A stretch of DNA of 64,000 nt from Actinokineospora alba (GTDB lineage: Bacteria > Actinomycetota > Actinomycetes > Mycobacteriales > Pseudonocardiaceae), in the NCBI RefSeq assembly GCF_004362515.1, contig NZ_SNXU01000001.1, positions 3,658,001 through 3,722,000 of the forward strand, written 5' to 3'. The position numbers and the translations under genes are program-made. The notes under the pieces were generated by a model. It made no database searches and was not told where the DNA came from. It saw only the letters and a program-made list of their open reading frames with translations. How positions within the stretch are numbered: position 1 is the first letter of the stretch; the number at the start of each line of letters is the position of its first letter. Of this stretch, positions 1-8,179 are shown one piece after another.

Positions 1-152
1 CCATCCAGCTGCACGGCGGCGCCGGGATGACCGACGACTTCCCGCTGGCCGCGGCCTACGCGGGCGCCCGCTCGCTGCGCCTGGCCGACGGTCCGGACGA
101 GGTCCACCGCGGCGTCGTCGCCCGCATCGAGCTGAAGAAGTACAGCTCGTGA
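1..152 (+). CDS. acyl-CoA dehydrogenase, C-terminal end (partial at window edge)
   Basis: Only the last 49 codons lie in the window, reading in frame from base 3 to a TGA at 150-152. The translated end carries IQLHGGAGMTDDFPLA and then LRLADGPDEVH, the C-terminal flavin/substrate-loop signature of acyl-CoA dehydrogenases in the ACAD10/ACAD11-like group. The reaction would be FAD-dependent alpha,beta-dehydrogenation of an acyl-CoA in the cytoplasm. Its stop overlaps the GTG of the next gene (GTGA, 149-152), so it heads the operon that runs to about 4415. The family call is firm; the substrate cannot be read from this fragment. Confidence 0.9.
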   Translation, partial: IQLHGGAGMTDDFPLAAAYAGARSLRLADGPDEVHRGVVARIELKKYSS

Positions 153-952
153 CCGGTCGCATCCTGATCACCGGATCCGGTTCCGGGCTGGGCAAGGCCA
201 TGGCCGCGCACTACGCGAAAGCGGGCTGGCGGGTGCTCGTCACCGATGTCGACGCGACCGCCGCCGAGACCGCCGCGAAGGAGATCGACGCCGAGTTCCT
301 GGCGCTCGACGTCACCAAGGACGAGTCCTGGGCCGCCGCCCGCGACTGGTGCGAGGAGCACTGGGGCGGGCTCGACGTGCTGGTCAACAACGCCGGTGTG
401 GCCTCGGGCGGGCGGATCGACCGCATCCCGATGGCCGACTGGGACTGGATCTGGGAGATCAACGTCATGGGCGTGGTGCGCGGCTGCGCGACCTTCACCC
501 CGATGTTCAAGGCCCAGGGCTCCGGCCACCTGGTCAACGTCGCCTCGCTCGCGGCGATCATGAACCTGCCCGCGATGGCCTCCTACAACGTCACCAAGGC
601 GGGCGTCCTGGCGTTGTCGCAGACCCTCCGCTACGAACTCGAACCGCACGGGATCAGCACCACCGTGGTGTGTCCCGCGTTCGTCCAGACCAACCTCAAC
701 GACCGCATGCGCACGCCGGACCCGGCCGCGCTGAAGGTCAGTCAGAAACTGATGGCGTCGTCGAAGGTGACCCCCGAAGACGTGGCCAAGCAGGTTTTCG
801 ACGCGGTGGCGGCCAAGCGGTTCCTCGTCCACACGCACGCCGACGGCAGGCGCGCGCAGCGGCTCAAGCGGCTCGCGCCGTGGCTGGTGGACAAGCAGGT
901 CGCCAAGTACTGGGCCAAGCTCCGGCCCAAGATGGAGAAGGAAACCCCGTGA
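149..952 (+). CDS. short-chain dehydrogenase/reductase (classical SDR)
   Basis: 267 residues, the usual length for a classical SDR. The dinucleotide-binding motif TGSGSGLG is at residues 8-15, NNAG at 80-83, and the catalytic Ser133, Tyr146 and Lys150 (YNVTK) are all present. Asp33 after the second beta strand (VTDVD) suggests NAD(H) rather than NADP(H), which is an inference. The GTG start is fixed by a GTGA overlap with the preceding acyl-CoA dehydrogenase, and the stop overlaps the next SDR in the same way, so translation is coupled. The extended basic C-terminus (about 225-267) is typical of actinobacterial lipid-type SDRs. It probably oxidises a hydroxyacyl intermediate in the same pathway as its neighbours; the substrate is unknown. 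Confidence 0.9.
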   Translation: MTGRILITGSGSGLGKAMAAHYAKAGWRVLVTDVDATAAETAAKEIDAEFLALDVTKDESWAAARDWCEEHWGGLDVLVNNAGVASGGRIDRIPMADWDWIWEINVMGVVRGCATFTPMFKAQGSGHLVNVASLAAIMNLPAMASYNVTKAGVLALSQTLRYELEPHGISTTVVCPAFVQTNLNDRMRTPDPAALKVSQKLMASSKVTPEDVAKQVFDAVAAKRFLVHTHADGRRAQRLKRLAPWLVDKQVAKYWAKLRPKMEKETP

Positions 953-1698
953 CTCGTAAGAACATCCTCATCACCGGCGCCAGCTCGGGCCTCGGCGAGG
1001 AGATGGCCCGCCAGTTCGCCGCGCTCGGCCGAAACCTGGCGCTCGCCGCCCGGCGCACCGACCGCCTGGAGACGCTGCGCACGGAGCTGATCAAGGCGAA
1101 CCCGGGCATCAAGGTCGTGGTGCGCGCGCTCGACGTCAACGACCACGACGCGGTGTTCAAGGTGTTCGGCGAGTTCAAGGCCGAACTGGGCACCATCGAC
1201 CGGGTGATCGTCAACGCGGGCCTGGGCAAGGGACAGCCGCTGGGCACCGGCTTCTTCGAGGCCAACAAGCAGACGGCGGTGACCAACTTCGTCTCCGCGC
1301 TCGCCCAGTGCGAGGCCTCGATGGAGATCTTCCGCGAGCAGAACGCGGGCCACCTGGTGGTCATCTCCTCCATGAGCGCCATGCGCGGCCTGGGCGGCAA
1401 CCTGTCGACTTACGCCGCGACGAAGGCCGGGGTCGCCGCGCTCGCCGAGGGCATCCGCGCCGACCTGCTCAAGTCGCCGATCAACGTCTCCACCATCTAC
1501 CCGGGCTACATCCGCTCGGAGATGAACGAGAAGGTCAAGAAGACCCCGCTGATGGTCGACACCGTGCCGGGCGTCCAGTCGATGGTGAAGGCGATCGAGA
1601 AGGAGTCGGCCGAGGCGTGCACGCCCGCGTGGCCGTGGACCCTGATGGGCTTCGCGATGCGCAACCTGCCGCTGAGCCTGGTCGCCAAGCTGTCATGA
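949..1698 (+). CDS. short-chain dehydrogenase/reductase (second SDR)
   Basis: 249 residues starting at a GTG that overlaps the stop of the upstream SDR. The Rossmann motif TGASSGLG is at 9-16, NAG at 89-91 and the catalytic Tyr155/Lys159 pair (YAATK) with upstream serines at 140-143. Ala-Arg-Arg at 34-36 after the second strand favours NADP(H), in contrast to the first SDR, so the two may act in opposite directions or on different intermediates (inference). It overlaps the downstream phosphotransferase by ATGA at 1695-1698. The two SDRs are clearly different sequences rather than a recent tandem duplication. Confidence 0.9.
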   Translation: MTRKNILITGASSGLGEEMARQFAALGRNLALAARRTDRLETLRTELIKANPGIKVVVRALDVNDHDAVFKVFGEFKAELGTIDRVIVNAGLGKGQPLGTGFFEANKQTAVTNFVSALAQCEASMEIFREQNAGHLVVISSMSAMRGLGGNLSTYAATKAGVAALAEGIRADLLKSPINVSTIYPGYIRSEMNEKVKKTPLMVDTVPGVQSMVKAIEKESAEACTPAWPWTLMGFAMRNLPLSLVAKLS

Positions 1699-2741
1699 CC
1701 GTGGACGAGACCCGCGAGGTCCGGGCCGAGGACAGCTTCGACACCGCGGCGGTCCACGGCTGGCTTTCATCCATTGTGGACGGGTTGGCCGGCGAGCCCG
1801 CCGTGCGCCAGTTTCCCGGCGGCGCCTCGAACCTGACCTACCTGCTGACCTACCCCGACCGCGAGCTGATCCTGCGGCGGCCCCCGGTCGGCAAGAAAGC
1901 CGCGTCCGCGCACGACATGAAGCGGGAGTTCCGGGTCCAGCGGGCGCTCAAGCCGGTGTACCCGTACGTCCCGACGGTGCTTGGCCTGTGCACCGACGCG
2001 TCGGTGCTCGGGTCCGATTTCTATGTCATGGAACGGATTCCGGGCACCATCCTGCGCGGCGACCTGCCCGAGGGCATGACGCTGAGCGAGTCCGAGGCGC
2101 GGGCGTTGTCGACGAAGCTCATCGACCGGCTGGTCGACCTGCACCAGGTCGACTCGGCCGCCGCGGGCCTCACCGACCTGGGCAAGGGCGCGGGCTACGT
2201 CGGCAGGCAGGTCAAGGGCTGGTCGGAGCGCTTCCGCAACGCGCGCACCGAGAACGTCCCGGACTTCGTCGAGGTCATGTCCTGGCTCGACGCCAACCAG
2301 CCCGACGATGTGTCGACTGTGGTCATCCACAACGACTGGCGCTTCGACAACGTCGTGCTCGACGACAACCGCGACATCGTCGGCGTCCTCGACTGGGAGA
2401 TGTCCACGCTCGGCGACCCGCTGATGGACCTCGGCGGCCTCATCGCCTACTGGATCCAGGCCGACGACGACGACGTGTTCAAGATGGCGCGCAGGCAGCC
2501 GTCGCACCTGCCGGGGATGCTGACCCGCGCCGAGATCGTCGGCCACTACTGCGACCGGATGGGACTCACACCCGCGAACTGGTCCTGGTACGAGGCGTTC
2601 GGCCTGTTCCGGCTGGCGGTGATCATGCAGCAGATCTACTACCGCTACCACCACGGGCAGACGCACAACCCGGCGTTCAAGGACTTCTGGATGTTCTCCG
2701 GCTACCTGGAGTGGCGCTGTCGCGAGGTGATCGGCAAGTGA
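1695..2741 (+). CDS. ACAD10/11-type phosphotransferase (APH fold)
   Basis: 348 residues with the aminoglycoside-phosphotransferase/choline-kinase fold. The catalytic loop IHNDWRFDN at 211-219 gives the catalytic Asp214 and metal-ligand Asn219, and VLDWE at 231-235 gives the second metal ligand Asp233. FPGGASNLTYLL at 40-51 is the glycine-rich nucleotide loop seen in the kinase half of ACAD10/ACAD11 and related bacterial stand-alone kinases. These kinases phosphorylate the 4-hydroxyl of 4-hydroxyacyl-CoA before an acyl-CoA dehydrogenase acts, and the operon supplies that dehydrogenase. It is therefore more likely a catabolic hydroxyacyl kinase than a resistance enzyme. The start overlaps the previous stop (ATGA). 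Confidence 0.88.
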   Translation: MTVDETREVRAEDSFDTAAVHGWLSSIVDGLAGEPAVRQFPGGASNLTYLLTYPDRELILRRPPVGKKAASAHDMKREFRVQRALKPVYPYVPTVLGLCTDASVLGSDFYVMERIPGTILRGDLPEGMTLSESEARALSTKLIDRLVDLHQVDSAAAGLTDLGKGAGYVGRQVKGWSERFRNARTENVPDFVEVMSWLDANQPDDVSTVVIHNDWRFDNVVLDDNRDIVGVLDWEMSTLGDPLMDLGGLIAYWIQADDDDVFKMARRQPSHLPGMLTRAEIVGHYCDRMGLTPANWSWYEAFGLFRLAVIMQQIYYRYHHGQTHNPAFKDFWMFSGYLEWRCREVIGK

Positions 2742-3382
2742 GTGTTATCTATTTGCTGCGCCACGGCCAAGCGTCGTTCGGCGCGGCGGACTACGACGTC
2801 CTCTCACCGGTCGGGCACCAGCAGGCCAAGGTGCTGGGGGAGGAGTTGCGCGCCCGCGGCGTGAAACCCGCCCAGGTCTGGGCGGGCACGTTGGCCCGCC
2901 AGCGCGACACCGCCACGGCCACCCTGGCCGCCGCCGGGATCGACCTCGACTGCGGGACCGACGCGCGCTGGGACGAGTACGACCACCTCGGTCTCGTCCA
3001 GGCGCTCGCCGCCCGCGAGCAGGTCGACGCACCGGTGTCGCCCCGGGACTTCCAAGCGCTCCTGGACCGCGCGCTGGAGGACTGGATCGGCAACGGACTG
3101 GAAGTCGGGGCCACCGGCACCTACACCGACTTCGCCGACCGCGCGTTCGCCGCGCTGACCGAGGTGGCGGCGGGCGGTGACGCGCTCGTGTTCACCTCCG
3201 GCGGGGTGATCGCCGCCCTGTGCTCGCGGCTGATGGGCGCGGGCGTGGTGGCGGTCAACCGGGTCGTGGTCAACGCGGCGATCACCAAGATCGTCGTCGG
3301 GCGTTCCGGGGCGTCGCTTGTGTCGTTCAACGAGCATGGGCATTTCGAGGGAGCCAACCGGGAACTCCTCACCTACCGTTGA
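2738..3382 (+). CDS. histidine phosphatase family protein
   Basis: 214 residues. The phosphohistidine motif LRHGQ is at the N-terminus (Arg8-His9-Gly10), and the fold matches the phosphoglycerate-mutase/acid-phosphatase superfamily. The place where the second catalytic His usually sits reads VFTSGGVIAAL, so that His appears replaced by Ser; activity may be altered or supplied by another residue. The GTG at 2738 overlaps the upstream stop (GTGA), which rules out longer starts. Its position directly after the kinase-like gene suggests that it might remove a phosphate in the same pathway, but this is inference. Confidence 0.82.
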   Translation: MSVIYLLRHGQASFGAADYDVLSPVGHQQAKVLGEELRARGVKPAQVWAGTLARQRDTATATLAAAGIDLDCGTDARWDEYDHLGLVQALAAREQVDAPVSPRDFQALLDRALEDWIGNGLEVGATGTYTDFADRAFAALTEVAAGGDALVFTSGGVIAALCSRLMGAGVVAVNRVVVNAAITKIVVGRSGASLVSFNEHGHFEGANRELLTYR

Positions 3383-3416
3383 TCAAGCCGTCAACCGAGT
3401 GTCGGGAGCAGTAGCA

Positions 3417-4415
3417 ATGGGTCGTCCGAGGATCGAGCCGGTCGTGTGGCGGGCGCCGCGCCCAGGGCGCAAGCCGAAGCCGTCGCTGCCGCCGCTGACG
3501 GTCCACCAGGTCACCGGCGCGGGCGCCGAGGACGTCCTCGTCGACGAGCACGGCCACGTGTTCACCGGCGTCGAGGACGGCCGGGTCCTGCGGCTCACCG
3601 CCGACGGCAGGCGGCTCGACACCATCGCCGACACCGGCGGGCGCCCGCTGGGGCTGGAGCTGTACCCCGACGGGCGGCTGCTGGTGTGCGACGCCGACAA
3701 GGGCCTGCTTCTCGTCGACAAGAAGGACGGCGAGATCGAGGTCCTGATCCCGTCCGGGCCCGGCTTGCGGGTGTGCAACAACGCCGCCGTCGCCCAGGAC
3801 GGGACGATCTACTTCACCGACTCCAGCAGCCGGTTCGACCTGGAGTTCTGGCGGGCCGACATCCTGGAGCACTCCGGGACCGGCCGACTCCTGCGCCGCT
3901 CGCCGGACGGGTCCGTCGAAACCCTCCTGGACGGCCTGCACTTCGCCAACGGGGTGGCGCTCGCCGCCGACGAGTCCTACGTCGTGGTCGCCCAGACCGG
4001 CGAGTACTGCCTCAACCGCCTCTGGCTGACCGGTGACCGGGCGGGGGAGTCCGACCTTCTCGCCGACAACCTGCCCGCGTTCCCGGACAACATCTCCACC
4101 GGGTCCGACGGGCTGATCTGGATCGCCCTCGCGGCACCCCGCGACCCCGTCGTCGACCTGCTCCTGCGCACCCCGCCGCGGGTCCGCCAGGTGCTCTGGC
4201 GGGTGCCGGAACGGTTGCAGCCCAAGGAGAAGCGGCTGGTGTGGGTGCGGGCCATCGACGGCGCCACCGGGCGGCTGGTCCACGACTTCTACGGCAAGGT
4301 GCCCGACTACCACATGGTGACCGGGGTCCGTGAGCACCAGGGGACCGTCTACCTGGGCAGCCTCAACGAGCGGGCGATCGCCCTGTTCGCGCTGCCCCAG
4401 ACGTCGCATCCGTAA
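3417..4415 (+). CDS. SMP-30/gluconolactonase/strictosidine-synthase-like beta-propeller protein
   Basis: 332 residues starting at ATG 3417, preceded by a short GGGAG-like site. No upstream in-frame candidate fits better, because longer starts would run back into the phosphatase gene. The sequence alternates short beta-strand blocks such as IYFTDSSSRFDLEFW, GLHFANGVALAADESYVVV and DNISTGSDGLIWIALA. These match the strictosidine-synthase-like (APMAP/SMP-30) six-bladed propeller, including the FANG and FPDNI motifs around the metal site. There is no signal peptide. Bacterial members are lactonases or esterases; the substrate is unknown. It is 34 bp after the phosphatase and probably the last gene of the operon. 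Confidence 0.82.
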   Translation: MGRPRIEPVVWRAPRPGRKPKPSLPPLTVHQVTGAGAEDVLVDEHGHVFTGVEDGRVLRLTADGRRLDTIADTGGRPLGLELYPDGRLLVCDADKGLLLVDKKDGEIEVLIPSGPGLRVCNNAAVAQDGTIYFTDSSSRFDLEFWRADILEHSGTGRLLRRSPDGSVETLLDGLHFANGVALAADESYVVVAQTGEYCLNRLWLTGDRAGESDLLADNLPAFPDNISTGSDGLIWIALAAPRDPVVDLLLRTPPRVRQVLWRVPERLQPKEKRLVWVRAIDGATGRLVHDFYGKVPDYHMVTGVREHQGTVYLGSLNERAIALFALPQTSHP

Positions 4416-4490
4416 CGGTCAAGGCCGTTCGGCGTACTCCAGTCGGCGTAGCCTCGCACTCGTCGGGGCCAACGTTTCAGGAGAGCAGCC

Positions 4491-5405
4491 ATGAGGCCCT
4501 TGACCCGCGCCGGACTGGTCGTCGCGCTCGCCGCGTCGGCCGTCACCTTCCAACTCGGCACCGCCACCGCGCACGCGCCATCGGGCGCCATCTTCACCAC
4601 GCTGCCCGACGGCAGCGAAGTGAACTTCAACCACTTCCCCACCAAGCAGGACGTCTACCTCGACGGCGGACCCGGCCCGGGCGCCCCGCAGGATGCGGCC
4701 GGACTCGACGACGGCACCTACGTATTCCAGGTCACCGACCCCAGCGGCAAGGTCCTGCTGTCCACCGACCCGGCGCGCTGTAGACAGTTCACCGTCTCCG
4801 GCGGCGTGATCTCCGCCGTGGTCGACACCGACTGCGAGCACGTCACCGGCGTCGACCTCGACCACGCCGCCACCACCGTGCAGCTGTTCCCGTACCTCGA
4901 CACGCCCAACAACGGCGGCGTCTACAAGGTGTGGGTGACCACCGTCGAGGACTTCCTCGCGGGCTGCGCCGAGTTCGGTGTCGCCAACGGGCTCGACGTC
5001 GTCGACTGCGGGTCGGTCGGCGGCAACCGCCACGGGTTCGTGCCGGCGCACAGCAAGACCGACAACTTCAAGGTCGGCGACCGGCCGATCATCGAGATCG
5101 ACACCGTGTTCCGCCGCGCGGGCGGGGACCCGATCGATGGCCTCAAGGTGAAGTGGACCGACACCAACGGCGCGAGCAACGTCAAGTGGTCCTACTGGGC
5201 GCCGCAGCTGTCGGTTTACCACGAGGCGCACGTGGAGGCCGTCGAGACCGGCGTGCACCGGATCACCGTGGCCGACCAGCCCGGATGCCAGGTGCTCTCG
5301 ATCGCGCAGGGCAACAAGCAGACCGCCGGCCCCGGCACGGTGGATGTGCGCATCAACAACCTCGGCCGGTCCTCGACGATCTTCATCAACGTGACCTGCG
5401 CCTGA
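4491..5405 (+). CDS. secreted protein of unknown function
   Basis: 304 residues with a clear Sec signal peptide: basic MRPLTRAG, hydrophobic core to about residue 22, and a likely cut after AHA at 27-29. A GGAGAG ribosome site precedes the ATG. The mature protein is beta-rich with several cysteines (DPARCRQF, DTDCEHV, FLAGCAEFG, VVDCGSV, QPGCQV, final VTCA), consistent with disulphides outside the cell. Blocks such as DDGTYVFQVTDPSGKVLLSTDPA resemble the CnaB/transthyretin-like beta-sandwich of surface proteins, but I do not recognise the family as a whole. It stands alone between the catabolic operon and a strong hairpin terminator at 5417-5460. Confidence 0.8.
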   Translation: MRPLTRAGLVVALAASAVTFQLGTATAHAPSGAIFTTLPDGSEVNFNHFPTKQDVYLDGGPGPGAPQDAAGLDDGTYVFQVTDPSGKVLLSTDPARCRQFTVSGGVISAVVDTDCEHVTGVDLDHAATTVQLFPYLDTPNNGGVYKVWVTTVEDFLAGCAEFGVANGLDVVDCGSVGGNRHGFVPAHSKTDNFKVGDRPIIEIDTVFRRAGGDPIDGLKVKWTDTNGASNVKWSYWAPQLSVYHEAHVEAVETGVHRITVADQPGCQVLSIAQGNKQTAGPGTVDVRINNLGRSSTIFINVTCA

Positions 5406-5416
5406 CGGCGAACCGG

Positions 5417-5460
5417 CCCGGCCAGGGTGAGGTTGTGACACAGACCTCACCCAGGCCGGG
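5417..5460 (+). terminator. strong rho-independent-like hairpin
   Basis: A 17-bp stem (5417-5433 with 5444-5460) carries one mismatch and a 10-nt loop. It begins 11 bases after the stop of the secreted-protein gene. There is no U-tract, which is common for actinobacterial terminators. It separates that gene from the desaturase. Confidence 0.75.
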
Positions 5461-5604
5461 TCGAGCCTGGCGAAGCGGCATTTCGGACAAGGCCTCATCT
5501 CGGCGATGCTTGGTGTACGCCTGTACGCCTGGTTTGCTTACGGCTGAGCAGGTACTAATTCCCCCAGACACACTGGGTGAGTACCCAGGAGCCGGAGGGC
5601 AGAG

Positions 5605-6549
5605 ATGACCGCGACCGTCGAGGGCAGCACGCAGGTGGACCAGGATGGGCCCAAGCCCATGTTCGGGGAGCCGCGCGGGCTGTGGCCGCAGATCGGCACG
5701 TACTTGTTCATCCTCATTCCATTCGTCGCCCTGATCGCCGCGGTCCCGTTCGCCTGGGGCTGGGGGCTGGGCTGGGTCGATGTCGGCCTGGCGGCGTTCT
5801 TCTACACGTTCACGTGCCTCGGCACGACCGTCGGATTCCACCGTTACTTCACCCACGGCGCGTTCAAAGCCAAGCGCGCGGTCCGCGTCGGGCTGGCCAT
5901 CTCCGGCAGCATGTCGCTGCAGGGGCCGATCCTGCACTGGGTCGCCGACCACCGCCGCCACCACGCCTTCGCCGACCGCGACGGCGACCCGCACTCCCCG
6001 TGGGCGTTCGGCACCTCGCCCGCCGCGCTGGTCAAGGGCTTCTGGCACGCCCACATGGGCTGGATCTTCGACCGCAAGCTGACCAACGCCGAGCGCTTCG
6101 CCCCGGACATGCTGGCCGACCCGGACATCCGCCGCATCGACAAGCAGTTCGGCATGTGGACCGCGGTCACCATGCTCGCGCCGCCGGTGCTCGGCGGGCT
6201 GCTCACGTGGTCCTGGTGGGGCGCGGTCACCGCGTTCTTCTGGGCCAGCCTGGTCCGCGTGTCGTTCCTGCACCACGTCACCTGGTCGACGAACTCGATC
6301 TGCCACATCGTCGGCAACCGCCCGTTCAAGTCCCGCGACAAGGCGACCAACTTCTGGCCGCTGGCGATCCTGTCGATGGGCGAGGCCTGGCACAACCTGC
6401 ACCACGCCGACCCGACCAGCGCCCGCCACGGCGTCCAGCGCGGTCAGATCGACATCTCGGCGCGGCTCATCTGGCTGTTCGAGAAGTTCGGCTGGGTCAG
6501 CGAAGTCCGCTGGCCCACGCCACAGCGCCTGGCCAAGCTCACCAAGTAG
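5605..6549 (+). CDS. acyl-CoA/stearoyl-type fatty acid desaturase
   Basis: 314 residues. Four hydrophobic segments (about 32-52, 55-75, 185-205, 210-225) surround three histidine boxes: HRYFTH, HRRHH and HNLHH. These eight or more histidines bind the di-iron centre of membrane delta-9 acyl-CoA desaturases. The enzyme would introduce a cis double bond into saturated acyl chains at the cytoplasmic face, adjusting membrane fluidity. The ATG at 5605 follows a GGAGGGCAGAG ribosome site. It is monocistronic between a terminator and a separately spaced PPOX gene. The ferredoxin reductase partner is not in the window. Confidence 0.93.
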   Translation: MTATVEGSTQVDQDGPKPMFGEPRGLWPQIGTYLFILIPFVALIAAVPFAWGWGLGWVDVGLAAFFYTFTCLGTTVGFHRYFTHGAFKAKRAVRVGLAISGSMSLQGPILHWVADHRRHHAFADRDGDPHSPWAFGTSPAALVKGFWHAHMGWIFDRKLTNAERFAPDMLADPDIRRIDKQFGMWTAVTMLAPPVLGGLLTWSWWGAVTAFFWASLVRVSFLHHVTWSTNSICHIVGNRPFKSRDKATNFWPLAILSMGEAWHNLHHADPTSARHGVQRGQIDISARLIWLFEKFGWVSEVRWPTPQRLAKLTK

Positions 6550-6597
6550 CCACTTGGACGATGTCGCACTCGGGGCGGCGGACCTAGGTTCGAGGGC

Positions 6598-7074
6598 ATG
6601 CCTCGCACCGCCACGGTCCGCCGCCCCGATCGCGTCGAGCTGATCGACTTCCTGCGGGCCCGCTCCCGCTGCGTGCTGACCACGCGGCGGGCCGACGACA
6701 GCCTTCAGGTGTCCCCGGTGGTCTACGGAGTCGACGCACGGGGCCGTGTGGTGGTCTCCACGTACCCGGAACGCGCCAAAGCGGTCAACCTGCGCCGCAA
6801 CCCCCTCGCGACGCTCTGCGTGCTCTCCGAGGACTGGGACGGACCCTACGTACAGGTCGACGGCCGCGCCGAAGTGCTGGAGCTGCCGGACGCGGTCGAA
6901 CCCCTCGTCGAGTACTTCCGGTCGATCCGCGGCGAGCACCCCGACTGGGCCGAGTACCGCGCGGCGATGGTCCGCCAGGGCAAGTGCCTGATCCGGATCG
7001 AGCTCGACCGCTGGGGCCCGATCGCCACCGGCGGTTTCCCGCCGCGGCTCGCTACGCCGGGGCCGTCCGCCTGA
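6598..7074 (+). CDS. PPOX-class flavin/F420-dependent split-barrel protein
   Basis: 158 residues, the size of the pyridoxamine-phosphate-oxidase-like F420-dependent family (TIGR03618 type). Characteristic blocks are RCVLTTRRADDSLQVSPV near the N-terminus, VVSTYPERAKAVNLRRNP in the middle (cofactor phosphate-binding Arg/Lys) and YVQVDGRAEVLELPDA. Members bind FMN or F420 and reduce diverse substrates; the exact substrate is not predictable. The ATG at 6598 is the first plausible start, preceded by CGAGGG. Its 3' end overlaps the convergent membrane-protein gene by 23 bp. Confidence 0.85.
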   Translation: MPRTATVRRPDRVELIDFLRARSRCVLTTRRADDSLQVSPVVYGVDARGRVVVSTYPERAKAVNLRRNPLATLCVLSEDWDGPYVQVDGRAEVLELPDAVEPLVEYFRSIRGEHPDWAEYRAAMVRQGKCLIRIELDRWGPIATGGFPPRLATPGPSA

Positions 7075-7693
7075 CCAGCGTGCGGTCCAGCGCGCGGGCA
7101 CCGAGGGCGAGCACCAGGAACAGCGCCGCCACGATCACGCAGTTGAAGATCACGACGACGTACCCGAGCTGACGCACGTCCACGAACGGGTATGGGTAGA
7201 AGTCGACGAACGGCCCGCGGACGAGCGTGAACACCAGCCACAGGATCGGGAACAGCGCCGCCAAGCCGATCACCTGGTAGTCGATGCCGCCGCGCGGGCC
7301 GAAGACCAGCCAGCCGGTGATGGTCAGCAGCGGCGACAGGGTGTGCAGCAGGAAGTCGGCCACCGCCGCGCCGCCGTGCAGTTCGTGCAGACCCGAGAGC
7401 ACCGTGTGGAAGACGACGCCGGTGACCGCGATGCCGAGCAGGCCCGCGAGCCGGAACACCCGCAGGGCCGTCGACTGGCGGTCGGGGGCGAGCGCGAGCA
7501 GCGCGCAGGTGACCATCACGATGATGTTCGACTGGATCGTGAAGAAGCTGAACACGTTGGCGACCCGGCCCGCCACGGTGGTGAAGTGGCCTTCGGTGAG
7601 CTGGGACGTGACCACCACCTGCGTGACCAGCCCGGCCAGGACCACCACCGCGGTCAGGCCGAACCAGCCGCGGGCCGCCGTTCGCATTGTCAT
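7052..7693 (-). CDS. Pr6Pr-like multi-pass membrane protein
   Basis: 213 residues on the minus strand with six hydrophobic segments. Diagnostic stretches include FSFFTIQSNIIVMVTC, LHTLSPLLTITGW and FVDFYPYPFVDV, matching the Pr6Pr family of six-helix proteins widespread in actinobacteria (function unknown). The start is taken as the first ATG of the MTM pair at 7693; an ATG two codons later and an upstream ATG near 7720 are alternatives because no clear ribosome site decides. The 3' end overlaps the convergent PPOX gene. Confidence 0.8.
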   Translation of the reverse strand: MTMRTAARGWFGLTAVVVLAGLVTQVVVTSQLTEGHFTTVAGRVANVFSFFTIQSNIIVMVTCALLALAPDRQSTALRVFRLAGLLGIAVTGVVFHTVLSGLHELHGGAAVADFLLHTLSPLLTITGWLVFGPRGGIDYQVIGLAALFPILWLVFTLVRGPFVDFYPYPFVDVRQLGYVVVIFNCVIVAALFLVLALGARALDRTLVRRTAPA

Positions 7694-8179
7694 GCCCAGA
7701 AGGTAGACGGCCTGATCCATTGTCCGCCAACGCAAAGCGGATGGGCCGATCGGCTGGATCACTACGGCGAACGAGTGATCGACGGTCGCGGTGGGTAACA
7801 GCTTGCTCCATTCGGCCGATTGATCTTGTGTGTCAGTCGAACTGCGGGACCTCGCCTGGTCCAAGATCACCGTCGAGCGCCACGCGTGCGAGCAGCGCGC
7901 CGAGGCGGCGGGCGACGAGTCGGAGAAGCTCGACGCCGTCGCTCCCGCTGATGATCGATAATGGTCTCGCGCATGTGAATGGCCTGGGAATGGGCTGAGA
8001 AATTCACCGGGCCGCCGAATTTCCGCCGCCCGATCCGCGCGTCCGCGTGGCGGCGTCAGCGCCATGCATTCGGTCCGTTATAGTCGCCCCGAACTCGACG
8101 GCGACCAGCGTGTATTGCGTCCGCGCGGCCCGGCGACGATGACAAAACCGTCGTTAGTGCTTGATTCTCGGAGGCTGCC
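7694..8179. other. 486-bp intergenic stretch between a leftward membrane protein and the STAS gene
   Basis: The only coding-like signal is the 43-codon frame at 7830-7961 listed separately. The rest is lower in GC (for example around 7970-8010 and 8070-8100) and probably holds the promoter of the STAS gene. No clear terminator, repeat or known RNA was recognised. Confidence 0.5.
7830..7961 (+). CDS. possible 43-aa small protein
   Basis: A GTG-initiated frame of 43 codons begins just after an in-frame TGA at 7821-7823 and ends in TAA. Nearly every third codon position is G or C through residue 37, much stronger than the surrounding DNA. The product is highly charged (many Glu, Arg, Asp) with one Cys and no membrane segment. 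There is no obvious ribosome site, so it may be a leaderless small gene or the remnant of a larger one. No family recognised. Confidence 0.35.
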   Translation: MSVELRDLAWSKITVERHACEQRAEAAGDESEKLDAVAPADDR

